Shown here: piece by piece, positions 1 to 8,942 of the stretch
How positions within the stretch are numbered: position 1 is the stretch's first letter
Layout: each line of letters starts with the position of its first letter
From: Bacteroidota bacterium
GTDB taxonomy: Bacteria > Bacteroidota > Bacteroidia > Bacteroidales > FEN-979
NCBI GenBank assembly: GCA_026391835.1
Contig: JAPLDF010000012.1
Location: forward strand, 26,160-90,159
DNA length: 64,000 nt
Direction of reading: 5' to 3'
The notes under the pieces: model-generated
Told to the model about the DNA's origin: nothing
Database searches by the model: none
The model's input: the letters and a program-made list of their open reading frames with translations, nothing else
Program-made: the position numbers and the translations under genes

Positions 1-278
1 CAGATTACCGCACCGGTACCTCCCAGTAACAACAACAACCCGCTGATGATGGCAGGTTTTATCTGTTTCCATCCGCCGGTTCGTTCGCCCTTAAGCAGGC
101 ACCATCCCATTAACAATATCCCGGCAGCTAAAAAACGAAAAGCGCCCAGTATCATGGGCGGGAAGTCCTTAACCGCTACCTGGATGAAAAAATAGGTGGA
201 TCCCCATACCACGTAAACGGTGGCAAAGGCAATAATTACCATGACAGGCGACGCTTTTTTATCCGGGACAGCAGACAT
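1..278 (-). CDS. EamA/DMT-family transporter, N-terminal fragment (cut by window edge)
   Basis: Translating the minus strand from the ATG at 278 gives an open frame to the window edge beginning MSAVPDKKASPVMVIIAF. A hydrophobic first segment is followed by VVWGSTYFFIQVAVKDFPP and FRFLAAGILL. This order (WGSxxF in helix 1, an R-F-x-x-A motif in helix 2) is typical of EamA drug/metabolite transporters of the inner membrane. About 92 residues are visible of a family that is usually near 300. No in-frame ATG lies upstream and a good promoter sits about 90 bp upstream, which supports this start. The substrate cannot be inferred. It is divergent from the serine hydrolase gene at 504. Confidence 0.8.
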   Translation of the reverse strand, partial: MSAVPDKKASPVMVIIAFATVYVVWGSTYFFIQVAVKDFPPMILGAFRFLAAGILLMGWCLLKGERTGGWKQIKPAIISGLLLLLGGTGAVI

Positions 279-365
279 GGGTTGTTGTTTAGGGAATAAT
301 CAATCCTGTGGTTTCATCGTAAATATCCCAGGACATTCCCGGTATTTTTCCTGGTTTTCTGCAGG

Positions 366-398
366 CAAAGGTAACCCTTCGGCGCGGTATTCGCGCAA
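366..398 (-). promoter_or_regulatory. Bacteroidota-type promoter for the EamA gene
   Basis: On the minus strand a TACCTTTG box (373-366) matches the -7 consensus TAnnTTTG. A TTG lies 22 bp upstream (398-396), close to the usual -33 spacing. It would start transcription near 361, giving a leader of about 80 nt before the ATG at 278. Confidence 0.5.
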
Positions 399-446
399 CC
401 CGATTCATGTTTTTATCAATCTAAAAATCAACCCATTTAAAATCAA

Positions 447-475
447 TTGTAATTTTAAGCGGGAAAATAAGTTTG
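447..475 (+). promoter_or_regulatory. Bacteroidota-type promoter for the serine hydrolase
   Basis: TAAGTTTG at 468-475 matches TAnnTTTG, and a TTG at 447-449 lies 18 bp upstream. The predicted start of transcription is near 480, about 24 nt before the ATG at 504. No Shine-Dalgarno sequence is visible, as is usual in this phylum. Confidence 0.5.
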
Positions 476-503
476 TTTCAGTGCACAAACAACAACCCGC
501 TTA

Positions 504-2267
504 ATGAAACACGCCAGGATCTTGTTCCTTCTGATCGCATTCCTTACGATGAATAGTGTAAATGCACAAAAACAGGAAATAAAATCAATAGATTCAATCA
601 TAAACCTGTTTGTCAAATCAGGTTGTTTTAATGGAGAGGCATTCATCTCGGTTGACAATAAACCATTCTATGACCGCGTGGTTGGCTATCGTGACATCCG
701 GACAAAGGAAAAACTTCTGCCCAATTCAATATTTAACCTGGGCTCCATTTCAAAGCCATTTACCGCGATTGCTGTTTTGCAATTGCAGGAGAAAAATCTA
801 CTGGATATTGACGACAAGGTTTCGAAGTACATTCCTGAGTTCCCGATCGACGGGATTTGTATCAAACACCTGTTGTCGCATACCTCCGGGCTTTTAACAA
901 GCATTGACCAGATTGATGGAATTGATTTAAGCAATACTGTCACAAACGACAGCATCGTGGGTTTGCTGGTAAAATACAGGGTAAAACCAATATTTGAACC
1001 GGGAAGTGAATGGGGTTACTCTAACCTCGGATATGACTTGCTGGCGGTACTTGTTGAACGGATAACCAAAATGAAATTTGCGGATTATATGCAGAAAAAC
1101 ATTTTTTTACCTGCCGGCATGACAAGGACATTTATCTCCAATTCCAGGACCGTGAAGGACTGGCTGCCCGGAAATGTTTCTGAAACAGACCTGATGGTAC
1201 CCCACATGTTTGACAACATCACTTCCTGCAATGTTGTACCCATCGACTCTGTGCCGTGGGTAAGCGGTGCGAAAGATTACTTTATCGGTTCAGCGAATGT
1301 GTATTCCACTGTTTATGACCTTGCAAAATTCGACAGGGCAATGCGTGAAAATTCCATTCTTGGTCATAAGTTGCAGGAACTTGCCTACACGCCATATGTA
1401 CTCAACAATGGAGATACAGCAAAAGATATGCGGGCCGCCATCCCATCGTATTACGGGCTGGGCTGGTTTATTTCAATTGATAAAAGCCGGGGGCGCATTT
1501 TGTGGCATAAGGGCCGCTGGTTTGGTTCCGTGTCTGTTTTTCTTCGGAACCCGGAGAAAAGGCAAACTGTTACATTCACCGACAACTTTGATTACCGGTC
1601 GGTCGATCTGAAGGGGATTGCAGCATTGAAAATCGTCAACCACCAGCACTACAGGAACCCGGTTCTGATGTCGCTGGTTCAGAAATTTGGGTGCGGAATA
1701 TATTCCCGGGGCTTTGATGCGGCACTGGCAGATTTTAAAAGCCGGAAAGAACAGGAACGACAGAACTATTATATTTCGGAAGACGAGATGGCTGACCTGG
1801 GAAATAAGTTAGAGGCTGATCACCGTATGGATGATGCCATTGCCGTGCTGACATACTGCAAAGAGCTTTTCCCAAAGTCGTCGGCCATTTTCAGCACTTA
1901 TGCTGACCTGATGCTGAAAACCAAAAATCCCGCGAAGTCCGTTGAAAATTACAGGCAGGCAGTCATTCTTTTCAGTACGGATGCAGCCGAACAGGAATCG
2001 CTTTTAAATGGCACCGGGTACGTGCTTCTGGTGGCAAACAGGCTGGATGATGCCGAACTGGTGTTGAAACTGAACACAGAACTCTTCCCTGAATCATGCA
2101 ATACCTATGACAGTTACGCTTCAGCCCTTGAAAAAAACAACAAGATCAACCTTGCCATTGAAATTGAGGAAAAAGCAGTGGCACTGGCCACAGACCAGAA
2201 CGACAAACTTTTAGAGATCCTGAAGGAGAATTTAAAAAAACTGAAATCAGAAATACCAGGCCGATAG
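504..2267 (+). CDS. Secreted serine hydrolase (class C beta-lactamase fold) with C-terminal TPR-like region
   Basis: 587 residues. A signal peptide ends around NSVNAQ (residue 22). The beta-lactamase/DD-peptidase fold shows SISK at residues 81-84 (nucleophile Ser81 and Lys84), then LSHTSGLL near 124-131 and the second motif YSN at 172-174. A WHKGRWFG segment near 330 takes the place of the KTG/HxG motif. From about residue 410 the sequence becomes helical and TPR-like (DAIAVLTYCKELFPKS; NAxxxLKLNTELFPES). Family members include esterases, D-aminopeptidases and beta-lactamase-like proteins acting in the periplasm; the substrate cannot be read from sequence. The gene stands alone, convergent with 2726-2295 across 27 bp. 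TPR extensions on this fold recur in Bacteroidota. Confidence 0.85.
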   Translation: MKHARILFLLIAFLTMNSVNAQKQEIKSIDSIINLFVKSGCFNGEAFISVDNKPFYDRVVGYRDIRTKEKLLPNSIFNLGSISKPFTAIAVLQLQEKNLLDIDDKVSKYIPEFPIDGICIKHLLSHTSGLLTSIDQIDGIDLSNTVTNDSIVGLLVKYRVKPIFEPGSEWGYSNLGYDLLAVLVERITKMKFADYMQKNIFLPAGMTRTFISNSRTVKDWLPGNVSETDLMVPHMFDNITSCNVVPIDSVPWVSGAKDYFIGSANVYSTVYDLAKFDRAMRENSILGHKLQELAYTPYVLNNGDTAKDMRAAIPSYYGLGWFISIDKSRGRILWHKGRWFGSVSVFLRNPEKRQTVTFTDNFDYRSVDLKGIAALKIVNHQHYRNPVLMSLVQKFGCGIYSRGFDAALADFKSRKEQERQNYYISEDEMADLGNKLEADHRMDDAIAVLTYCKELFPKSSAIFSTYADLMLKTKNPAKSVENYRQAVILFSTDAAEQESLLNGTGYVLLVANRLDDAELVLKLNTELFPESCNTYDSYASALEKNNKINLAIEIEEKAVALATDQNDKLLEILKENLKKLKSEIPGR

Positions 2268-2294
2268 GTCAGTTCTGCCTTGAAATGGGCCCTG

Positions 2295-2726
2295 TTATTT
2301 CTTGTCAAGTGTGCACGTTATCCCGGCCTTTTTACATACACCCATGATCGCTTCCACGGCCATGCTGGTTGCCTTTTTCTCCGTGTCGCCCGGAGGCGCT
2401 GCCGAAACAGTGATCTGTGTCAGGCCGTTTGCAAGTGAGTCGACCTTCATGGTAACGGTGTATGTTTTTACATTGAAAACCACCGTATTTTCAGCATTGT
2501 TCCTGCTGGTGATCTTAAATTTCGGGTTCGATGCCAGGGTGTCGGTAACAGCCTGGTAAACACGGTGTGTCCTGGCGTCGATGATTACCGTGGCAATATC
2601 GGCCTGGCCGGTGTGCATGGTTTTTATTTTCCGTGCAATCGTGATAAATTGGGCCTTGACGGGAGTGGAAACGGAAAGGACCGCCATAGCAGCCATGATA
2701 AAAATGAAGCGCGTTGTTTTTTTCAT
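2295..2726 (-). CDS. Small secreted protein of unknown function
   Basis: 143 residues with a clear signal peptide (KKTTRFIFIMAAMAVLSVS, cleavage near VKAQ at 25). The mature part alternates short beta strands and helices and has two late cysteines (GVCKK and ITCTL), which could form a disulfide. I do not recognise a catalytic motif. The central part (a predicted helix, then SNPKFKITSRN and TVVFNVKTYTVTMKVDS) resembles small periplasmic proteins of the DUF3568 type, but this is only an impression. It lies 24 bp downstream of the NAD(P)-binding gene and is probably the last gene of that operon. Confidence 0.6.
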   Translation of the reverse strand: MKKTTRFIFIMAAMAVLSVSTPVKAQFITIARKIKTMHTGQADIATVIIDARTHRVYQAVTDTLASNPKFKITSRNNAENTVVFNVKTYTVTMKVDSLANGLTQITVSAAPPGDTEKKATSMAVEAIMGVCKKAGITCTLDKK

Positions 2727-2750
2727 TGCATAGGTTTTAGGAAGTTGTTT

Positions 2751-3389
2751 TTACCGGAAAAGCGTGACGCAATCTCTCTTGTACTTACCTGATTCCAATG
2801 AATCAAGGATGAACTTTGCCACCGCCTTCCTGCTGATGCTGCCTCCTGAAGGTTTCCCCGGCGCAGCTGTATATTCATCGTTGTCTTTGTCGTTGAGCAT
2901 GACCGGCCTTGCAATGGTCCAGTCCAGCACGGATTGCCGTAGAACCTGTTCCTGCCTGTCGTGATCTTCATAAGCCTTCCAGATATTGCTGTAACGAATC
3001 AGCAACCTTGCTACCAGGAACATGTCATTAAACGAATCACCAACGCCCGAAGCGCTTACGGTAATAATCCGTTTGACATGGTTCTTTTCCATGGCCGGTA
3101 TCAGCGCCTTAATTGTATCGGAGATCAGCGTTAACGGCGACAATACCCTTGCAAACGGATTGTCGGAACTCCTGCTGATATTCAGTGAAACAACAACTGC
3201 ATCAATTCCCCTGAGGGCCTTGTCCAGCAGTTCGGGGTCGGAGGGGGAGCCCTCCATGTAATGAACCCCCGGCAGGATTGCCTTGTTCTTATTGCGGAAT
3301 ACTGCTGTGACCTGGTGGTTTTTTGCCAGGGCAAGCTGCGTGAATAAATTGCCGGTTCTGCCGGTTGCGCCTAAAACTAAGATTTTCAT
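2751..3389 (-). CDS. NAD(P)-binding protein, atypical short-chain dehydrogenase (NAD_binding_10 type)
   Basis: 212 residues. The N-terminus MKILVLGATGRTGNLF is the Rossmann dinucleotide-binding loop (GATGRTG) of the NmrA/SDR_a5-like family (PF13460). It is followed by HQVTAVFRNKNKA, VVVSLNISRSS, ITVSASGVGDS and DWTIARPVMLND, all in the expected order. Such proteins act as NAD(P)H-dependent reductases or redox sensors. I chose the ATG at 3389 because the Rossmann fold begins directly after it and because ATGA overlaps the stop codon of the upstream methyltransferase by 4 bp, the usual sign of translational coupling. A longer in-frame start at 3452 lies inside the methyltransferase and adds unrelated residues. 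Confidence 0.85.
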   Translation of the reverse strand: MKILVLGATGRTGNLFTQLALAKNHQVTAVFRNKNKAILPGVHYMEGSPSDPELLDKALRGIDAVVVSLNISRSSDNPFARVLSPLTLISDTIKALIPAMEKNHVKRIITVSASGVGDSFNDMFLVARLLIRYSNIWKAYEDHDRQEQVLRQSVLDWTIARPVMLNDKDNDEYTAAPGKPSGGSISRKAVAKFILDSLESGKYKRDCVTLFR

Positions 3390-3961
3390 AAGGGTTGTTT
3401 TTTCGGGGTACACTTTATGTTTCCCTTTGTTTCCGCAGCAATATCCCAGCACCCGGATTTGTTGACTTTCTCCTTCGTCATAATTCTTGATTGGTGGCCG
3501 TCTTCAAGCAGCAATGTTCCGCCGGGTTTTGTAATTCTGCATAGTTCTTTCAAAAAACTGTCTGTATCCGTGACCATATGGAACATATCCAGGGCATAAA
3601 CCACGTCGGCTACATCACTTGGAATGTCGACCGTTGTTCCATCAGTACGAACGGGATGGATATTCTTCAGGTTGTGTTTTTTAGCAACATTGGCGGCCGC
3701 CTCAACTGCAAACTGGTGAATGTCCACTGCGTAAACGGTGCCTTTGTCACCAACCAGCCCTGAAGCCTGTTTAAGGTACCTGCCCGTTCCGCAGCCCCAA
3801 TCGACAACCGTTTGTCCTTTTTGGATGTTGAAACCATCAAGCCTCCTGTCCGGGGGTTTAAAGGTATCTGCAATATTGAAAATGAATGCCATCATCCTGA
3901 AAGCCCAGTCCGGCATCCTGTCCATTTCGTTGCCACAAAGTACTTTTTTCATTTTCTGCAT
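3386..3961 (-). CDS. Class I SAM-dependent methyltransferase
   Basis: 191 residues. The SAM-binding motif VVDWGCGTGRYLKQ lies near residue 52. The acidic residue of strand 2 follows (VYAVDIHQFAVEAA), then a DVADVVYALDMFHMV stretch and RITKPGGTLLLEDGH, the post-strand-5 motif of the Methyltransf_11/25 group. The MDRMPDWAFRMMAFIFNIAD region before the core is seen in small Bacteroidota and archaeal methyltransferases often annotated UbiE-like, without proven substrates. Met1 or Met4 could be the start. It is the first gene of a three-gene operon; its TGA overlaps the next ATG. I see no -7 box within 100 bp upstream. Confidence 0.85.
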   Translation of the reverse strand: MQKMKKVLCGNEMDRMPDWAFRMMAFIFNIADTFKPPDRRLDGFNIQKGQTVVDWGCGTGRYLKQASGLVGDKGTVYAVDIHQFAVEAAANVAKKHNLKNIHPVRTDGTTVDIPSDVADVVYALDMFHMVTDTDSFLKELCRITKPGGTLLLEDGHQSRIMTKEKVNKSGCWDIAAETKGNIKCTPKKQPL

Positions 3962-4007
3962 AAAGTTGGGTTATCAAAACTGAGTCCGCTTCGAAAAGTT
4001 TTTTTCC

Positions 4008-4127
4008 CACAAGGTCACAAGGTCACAAGGGCACAAAGTCACAAAGTCACAAAGTCACAAAGTCACAAAGTCACAGAGTCACAAGGTCACAAAGTTACAA
4101 AGTCACAAAGTTACAAAGTCACAAAGT
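4008..4127 (+). repeat. Tandem 8-bp repeat, 15 copies of CACAAAGT and variants
   Basis: Fifteen contiguous 8-bp units run from 4008 to 4127, mostly CACAAAGT with CACAAGGT, CACAGAGT and TACAAAGT variants. An oppositely oriented, shorter version (GTGTCTTTGTGTCTTTGTGG) follows at about 4172-4191, so the two could pair in RNA. Related CTTTGTGACCTTGTGCC sequences recur at 57480-57525 and 59855-59890. The block is not a CRISPR: the units are contiguous with no spacers. Confidence 0.9.
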
Positions 4128-4569
4128 TTTGCCAAACATATGGTACAGATATTTAGCACTTTGTTTTTCCTGGTGTCTTTGTGTCTTTGTGGCATTTTCC
4201 TGTTTTATCGTTTTTCGGAGCAGACTCAAAGTTAATAATTTTAACAACTATGTTCTGTCGTTTTTAATTTATCCCCCGACTCCCGGCAAATTATTTTCCA
4301 AAAAAAACCGCTGATTTCAAATTGCAGGTTGCCAATTATTTAATCTTTGGTTTGATTTGGTCTATATTAGAAATAGTTTCAGCTTCCGGGAGTTGATAAC
4401 GGGCTGTATCCGGAGAAACAGGTACCGGAGATTTATCATTCTGTGCACAAAAAGCACACGGGTTATATTTCTTTATTGGCGGGTTGCCAAAAGGGAAGGA
4501 TCCATAAAACCGGGGTGAATGCGTTGTGCTACCTGGTGTTTGATTATATGGACCTTCATGGTAAATAAC
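4128..4569. other. Intergenic region without a supported gene
   Basis: About 440 bp, AT-rich at first. It holds the inverted-orientation TTTGTG repeat at 4172-4191 and a short hairpin TGTGC-N7-GCACA near 4442-4458 with no T-run after it. No convincing reading frame is present on either strand. Confidence 0.6.
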
Positions 4570-4600
4570 TTGGAGTATTCTGGCAGAAAGGGTATCTTTG
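4570..4600 (+). promoter_or_regulatory. Promoter deciding the start of the LamG/LruC lipoprotein
   Basis: TATCTTTG at 4593-4600 is a perfect -7 box, with TTG at 4570-4572 exactly 20 bp upstream. Transcription would begin near 4605, about 13 nt before the ATG at 4618. This supports 4618 as the start and argues against the in-frame ATG at 4519, which lies upstream of the promoter. Confidence 0.65.
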
Positions 4601-4617
4601 TATCAAACCTTGCCGCC

Positions 4618-7122
4618 ATGTCGGGAAAATGCAGCCTTCTCTGTGTTGTTTTGGCCACACTTATCATGTTTTCATGCAAAAAAAATGATATCGCCACCGT
4701 TATCGCTGCCAAAGAGATGAAGGATTTGCAGGTCTCTCCCGATTTCACCTGGGAGACCTCGCATGATGTCACTTTTCAGATCTACAGTGACAAATCGACC
4801 GTGATAAACATTACTTCCGAAGCCTCAGACATTCAATATTACCGTGGTTTTTTCAATGGCCTTACCCCCAGCCTCCCGGTAAAACTCAGCATTCCGAACC
4901 TTATCCGGCAGGTGCGTATTAACGGGCTACTGGTGGCAATTTCAGAGAATGAGGTTCCTGTATATTTATCAAAGGCACTGAAAAATATTTCTGCCGGTCA
5001 TCCACTCGATATTCCGGCAACCGGGTTGATCGCTGCATGGCATTTTAATGAAAACACAGGAACCGTTGCCGGCGATTCGACCGGCGGTCACAACGGCGTC
5101 ATCAGCAGTGCCACCTGGGTAAACGGCATCCGGGGAAGCGCACTGGAATACAATGGCAGCAGCAGCCAGGTCCTCGTAGCTGCTGCAGGATTCAATCCCA
5201 CGGGCAACGGCATCAGTTTCTCATTCTGGTTCAAGCTTGACGCGGTTGGTGATAAGGGAACTTTTATTTTCCAGAACCTCAAATACGCTGCAACCATGGA
5301 TTCCCAGGGACGGATCGTTTTTACTGTCTATACACCAGGGATGAAGTCGGTAAATTCGGGAACCGGCAGCCGGATTTTGGATACCGACTGGCACCACGCG
5401 GCACTGACGTATGATGGTTCCGTCATGAAGATTTACCTGGACGGCCTCATGAGAACTTACGCCGCCAATACGGGGAATATACAATCGTCAACAGCTGATG
5501 TTTATCTCGGGAAACAGCAGACTACCAATACGTTTAAAGGAATCATTGATGAGACGCTGGTATACGACAGGGCGCTGACGGAAACGGAAATCCTTCAGAT
5601 ATTCGGCTCAACTCCGGATCCCGGGACCGGAAGCAGCACGCTGGTATCATACTGGAAACTTGATGAAAACACAGGAACCACAGCCAGCGACAGCAAAGGA
5701 ACCAACAACGGGGTGATTACCGGGGCAATATGGGGACAAGGTATTTCGGGTGGCTGTCTCACCTTTGATGGCACAACAGGGGCGGTGAAGGTTCCAAGCA
5801 AGTTGAACCTGAATCCTGTTTATGGTATTACCATGATGGCATGGGCCAAAACCGGGAGCAATACAACATCGAAAATAATTCAGAAGGGTGACTGGGACGG
5901 GCACGGCATCGGCCAGGGAAACTGGGAAGGCTGGGGCGGCCAGATCAGGCTTGCCGGCAATACCACTGAAGGATTGAGCTGGGGAGGCGGACTTCCCATA
6001 TTGAACCAGTGGTATCACATTGCCATGACGTATGACGGCCAGCTTCTCAAATTTTATGTGAATGGCCAGCTGAGGAACAGTAAGCCTGTTACCGGCCTGC
6101 TATACGTGAACAGCCGCGATTTGTCGATCGGTTCAGACGACGGCAATCAGAAATTTTTCAAAGGATCCATTGATGAGCCTAAACTTTTCAGCAGCGCACT
6201 GGATCAAACTGAGATCCAGGCCAATTTTATGCAACCGGGCAATGTGCCTGACCGGGACGGCGATGGTATTCCCGACACGGAAGATTCCTACCCGGGAGAT
6301 CCGGCACGGGCATTCAACAACTACTATCCTGCCGCTGGTTTCGGGTCCCTCGCTTTTGAGGACCTGTGGCCGTCAACAGGCGATTATGATTTCAACGACC
6401 TGGTGCTTGGCTACCGATTCAAAACAATCACCAACGCAAACAACAAGATATCGGATGTTGTTGCCACTTTTGTGATCAGGGCCATTGGCGGGGGGCTGCG
6501 CAACGGTTTTGGTTTCCAGCTGGGTGGAACCGCCATTGCAGGAACCGATGTGGAGGTTGCCGGGTATAAACTGAAGGAAAATTTTATCAGTCTTAACCCG
6601 AATGGAACCGAGGCAGGACAGGAAAACATCACGGTGATTGTTTTCGACAACGCCTACAAGATCATGCCGTCCTCGGATGGATTCGGAATCAACGTCCAGC
6701 CCGGAACAACCTACATAAACCCTGATACCACAACCATTTCGATGAGTTTCAAACCCAACACTTATTCCATTGCTGAAGTCGGGATCGACCAGTTTAATCC
6801 ATTTATTTTTGTCAATCGTGACAGGGGGAAAGAGATTCACCTGCCCGACAATCCCCCGACAAGCCTTGTCAACCTTACATATTTCAAGAACGGCAATGAT
6901 GATTCCGATCCGGCACTGGGCAAATACTATAAGACTCAATCTAACCTTCCCTGGGCAATCAGGGTTACCTCGGGTTTTGATTATACCATTGAAAAGGCAC
7001 AGATTACAAGTGCCTACCTGAAGTTCGAACCCTGGGCTGAATCATCAGGGGTCCTTTATCCTGACTTGTACCAGCCAAACAACGGTTACCGGAATGAATC
7101 GAACATTTACCAGGTTCCGTAG
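4618..7122 (+). CDS. Lipoprotein with two LamG domains and a C-terminal LruC domain
   Basis: 834 residues from the ATG at 4618. A lipoprotein signal (MSGKCSLLCVVLATLIMFSC) places the acylated Cys near residue 20, so the protein is probably outer-membrane anchored. Two concanavalin-like LamG domains follow, each opening with a similar phrase: LIAAWHFNENTGTVAGDS near residue 136 and LVSYWKLDENTGTTASDS near 341. Each ends in a typical IDE-L/K-LFSSAL or TLVYDRALTETEI segment. A calcium-type DRDGDGIPDTEDSYPGDP linker near 545 leads into FEDLWPSTGDYDFNDLV near 579, the hallmark of the LruC (DUF4842) domain. These domains suggest surface glycan or matrix binding; no enzyme active site is visible. 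It is a single-gene unit. Confidence 0.85.
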   Translation: MSGKCSLLCVVLATLIMFSCKKNDIATVIAAKEMKDLQVSPDFTWETSHDVTFQIYSDKSTVINITSEASDIQYYRGFFNGLTPSLPVKLSIPNLIRQVRINGLLVAISENEVPVYLSKALKNISAGHPLDIPATGLIAAWHFNENTGTVAGDSTGGHNGVISSATWVNGIRGSALEYNGSSSQVLVAAAGFNPTGNGISFSFWFKLDAVGDKGTFIFQNLKYAATMDSQGRIVFTVYTPGMKSVNSGTGSRILDTDWHHAALTYDGSVMKIYLDGLMRTYAANTGNIQSSTADVYLGKQQTTNTFKGIIDETLVYDRALTETEILQIFGSTPDPGTGSSTLVSYWKLDENTGTTASDSKGTNNGVITGAIWGQGISGGCLTFDGTTGAVKVPSKLNLNPVYGITMMAWAKTGSNTTSKIIQKGDWDGHGIGQGNWEGWGGQIRLAGNTTEGLSWGGGLPILNQWYHIAMTYDGQLLKFYVNGQLRNSKPVTGLLYVNSRDLSIGSDDGNQKFFKGSIDEPKLFSSALDQTEIQANFMQPGNVPDRDGDGIPDTEDSYPGDPARAFNNYYPAAGFGSLAFEDLWPSTGDYDFNDLVLGYRFKTITNANNKISDVVATFVIRAIGGGLRNGFGFQLGGTAIAGTDVEVAGYKLKENFISLNPNGTEAGQENITVIVFDNAYKIMPSSDGFGINVQPGTTYINPDTTTISMSFKPNTYSIAEVGIDQFNPFIFVNRDRGKEIHLPDNPPTSLVNLTYFKNGNDDSDPALGKYYKTQSNLPWAIRVTSGFDYTIEKAQITSAYLKFEPWAESSGVLYPDLYQPNNGYRNESNIYQVP

Positions 7123-7211
7123 ACCAAACCTGCCGTCCTGAAGCTGCCCGCACTTTTAACCTGGCCGCCTGCGGAAATGATGGATTGATACAGGCATGAC
7201 GGGCACGCCCT

Positions 7212-7847
7212 TTAAAATTTCATAAATAAAGCCAGGATTCCCAGGGCGATCAGTACCATGCCCGTGATTGTTTTTTCGTGACGCCCCGGGAAACCAGTCC
7301 TGAGGATGTTGGCTCCCTTGATACCCCAGTAAACAAGCACAAGCATCACCACGATGGTTGTAACCAGGTAAACTGCCGAAACAATGAATATCCCGGTCCA
7401 GCCAATGGTTCCGGCCTGAAAGTAAAAAGCCTCGATTTCGATGCAGGGGGTAAGGAACATGGCAATGCTCAGGGATGTGAGTATCGCCATCCACCTTGAT
7501 TTTTTCTGACCCGGCGCTGTTGTTACGGGCATCATCTCATGGTGGTGATGGTGATGCCGCAGATCGAGGATTACATAGACCATGCCCAACCCGATCAGGA
7601 TGGCGGGGGCAATGGTTTCTGATATGACTGTGTAGCCGGAAGCGAGTTTATACCCAACAAGGCCAACCACGATCCCGATAATGATGGTGCTCAGGGTGTG
7701 GGCGAACCCGGTGATGGCTGTTGCCCACAGTGTTTGGCCTGGTGTCCATTTCTCAGTTTTGCCAACGGCAATCAATGGCAGCCAGTGGTTGGGTATTAAG
7801 GCATGAATGGTGCTGAGCATCAAACTGCCAATGAATATCTGGTACAT
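7212..7847 (-). CDS. NicO/UreH-like polytopic membrane protein with a hexahistidine loop
   Basis: 211 residues with about six predicted membrane segments. Helix 1 carries HALIPNHWLPL and helix 2 GFAHTLSTIIIGIVVG, the paired His motifs seen in the NicO / RcnA / urease-accessory UreH group of nickel-cobalt transporters. A cytoplasmic or periplasmic loop contains HHHHHH (about residues 98-103), a common sign of transition-metal handling. A later LTPCIEIEAFYFQAG segment keeps the T-P-C motif of helix 4. Export or uptake of a divalent metal is the likely role; the metal is unknown. It lies 52 bp downstream of the methyltransferase gene and may be cotranscribed with it. Confidence 0.7.
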   Translation of the reverse strand: MYQIFIGSLMLSTIHALIPNHWLPLIAVGKTEKWTPGQTLWATAITGFAHTLSTIIIGIVVGLVGYKLASGYTVISETIAPAILIGLGMVYVILDLRHHHHHHEMMPVTTAPGQKKSRWMAILTSLSIAMFLTPCIEIEAFYFQAGTIGWTGIFIVSAVYLVTTIVVMLVLVYWGIKGANILRTGFPGRHEKTITGMVLIALGILALFMKF

Positions 7848-7899
7848 AATCCGCTCTCTTTTTTGTTCTTGTTATTCTTCGTTTTTATGACAACCCGGT

Positions 7900-8865
7900 T
7901 CATTTTTGAACCAGGAAAAAAGTTCCTCCATTCACTTCACCATCTTCGATCAGGTTGAATCCAGCCTTTGCGAAAAGGGTTTTCCATTGCTTCTTTGAAG
8001 TCAGCATAAACGACAAGACATTCAGGATGGCGAAGGAAGAAAGGGTTGGGGTGAGGACGATCATCAGCAGCCTTCCCCCGGGCCTGAGAATCCGGTTGAT
8101 TTCGCTGAGGGCATTGAGCTTTTGATCGCCAAGATGATCGATCATGTATGAACTGATCACGGCATCAAAAGAACCGTCCTTGTAAGTCGTATGGGTGATA
8201 TCCCCCTGGACGATATCCACCCGGTTGCTGACACCGGCCAGTTTCAGGTTTTTTTCAAGAAGTGTATCCCCGCCCCCCTCGATATAGTCGGAGTCAAACA
8301 TGTCAAATGCGGTGATTTTTCCAGGGAATATGCGGCTCAGGGCGATGGTCGACCTGCCGGCACCGCAACCGGCATCCATGATCCGCGAGGTTCCTTCGTC
8401 AAATAACCTGACCCAGGGCAGGGTGAGATATTCTGTATGCTTAGGAGAGCGGACTACGAGGTTGCCAATGAAGAAGTTTACCGACAACAAAAACAGGAGA
8501 AATGCGGGAAGCTGAAGGTTGGGGAAGGAGAGGTAGAGATGAACCGCAGCAGCAAGGAACACCATGGAGATGACCCAGAACCCGTTTAACCAGCCTGTGC
8601 TCCAGCCGGCATTGAACTTTTCATTGTTCCGGTTTTTGTGAAAAAACCGTGAGAGCCGGTTTTTGAGTTTCACCGGCATCACGACGGCAACGGACAATGA
8701 CAACACGAGCAGGATGGCAAGATGGATGAGGACGACCCCGACCGTTATCCCGGCTACCCATTTCATTTGTGGCATAAGGACAAGGATAAGCACCGAGGCG
8801 ATAATGCCAGATACCGCAACAAATTTTGTGTGGCCCATCATAGGGAACCAATGGCGATTTTTCAT
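7900..8865 (-). CDS. Membrane-anchored class I SAM-dependent methyltransferase
   Basis: 321 residues. The first ~140 residues contain four hydrophobic segments (for example FVAVSGIIASVLILVLM and HLAILLVLSLSVAVVMPV), and the catalytic domain follows on one side of the membrane. The SAM motif IMDAGCGAGRSTIAL lies near 160, then TAFDMFDSDYIEGG, VDIVQGDITHTTY and INRILRPGGRLLMIV. Small-molecule methylation at the membrane is likely, but the substrate is unknown. The start is unusually well defined: a strong Shine-Dalgarno sits 8 nt before this ATG. The gene may form an operon with the NicO-like transporter downstream. Confidence 0.8.
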   Translation of the reverse strand: MKNRHWFPMMGHTKFVAVSGIIASVLILVLMPQMKWVAGITVGVVLIHLAILLVLSLSVAVVMPVKLKNRLSRFFHKNRNNEKFNAGWSTGWLNGFWVISMVFLAAAVHLYLSFPNLQLPAFLLFLLSVNFFIGNLVVRSPKHTEYLTLPWVRLFDEGTSRIMDAGCGAGRSTIALSRIFPGKITAFDMFDSDYIEGGGDTLLEKNLKLAGVSNRVDIVQGDITHTTYKDGSFDAVISSYMIDHLGDQKLNALSEINRILRPGGRLLMIVLTPTLSSFAILNVLSFMLTSKKQWKTLFAKAGFNLIEDGEVNGGTFFLVQK

Positions 8866-8873
8866 TTTTTATT

Positions 8874-8879
8874 CCTCCT
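8874..8879 (-). promoter_or_regulatory. Perfect Shine-Dalgarno AGGAGG before the membrane methyltransferase
   Basis: The minus strand reads AGGAGG, 8 nt, ATG (8865). Such a strong SD is unusual here: nearly all other genes in the window lack one. Confidence 0.7.
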
Positions 8880-8942
8880 GTATTGATAAATGTGAAATTC
8901 CCCAGTGAGAAATTCAAAGGGTGAATTTAACCAAAACAAAGA

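Noticed and set aside
4008..4127. Possible CRISPR or iteron array
   Set aside because: Contiguous 8-bp units without spacers, and no replication initiator gene nearby.
4519..4617. N-terminal extension of the LamG/LruC protein
   Set aside because: The extension lies partly upstream of a good promoter and would hide a proper lipoprotein signal that starts at 4618.
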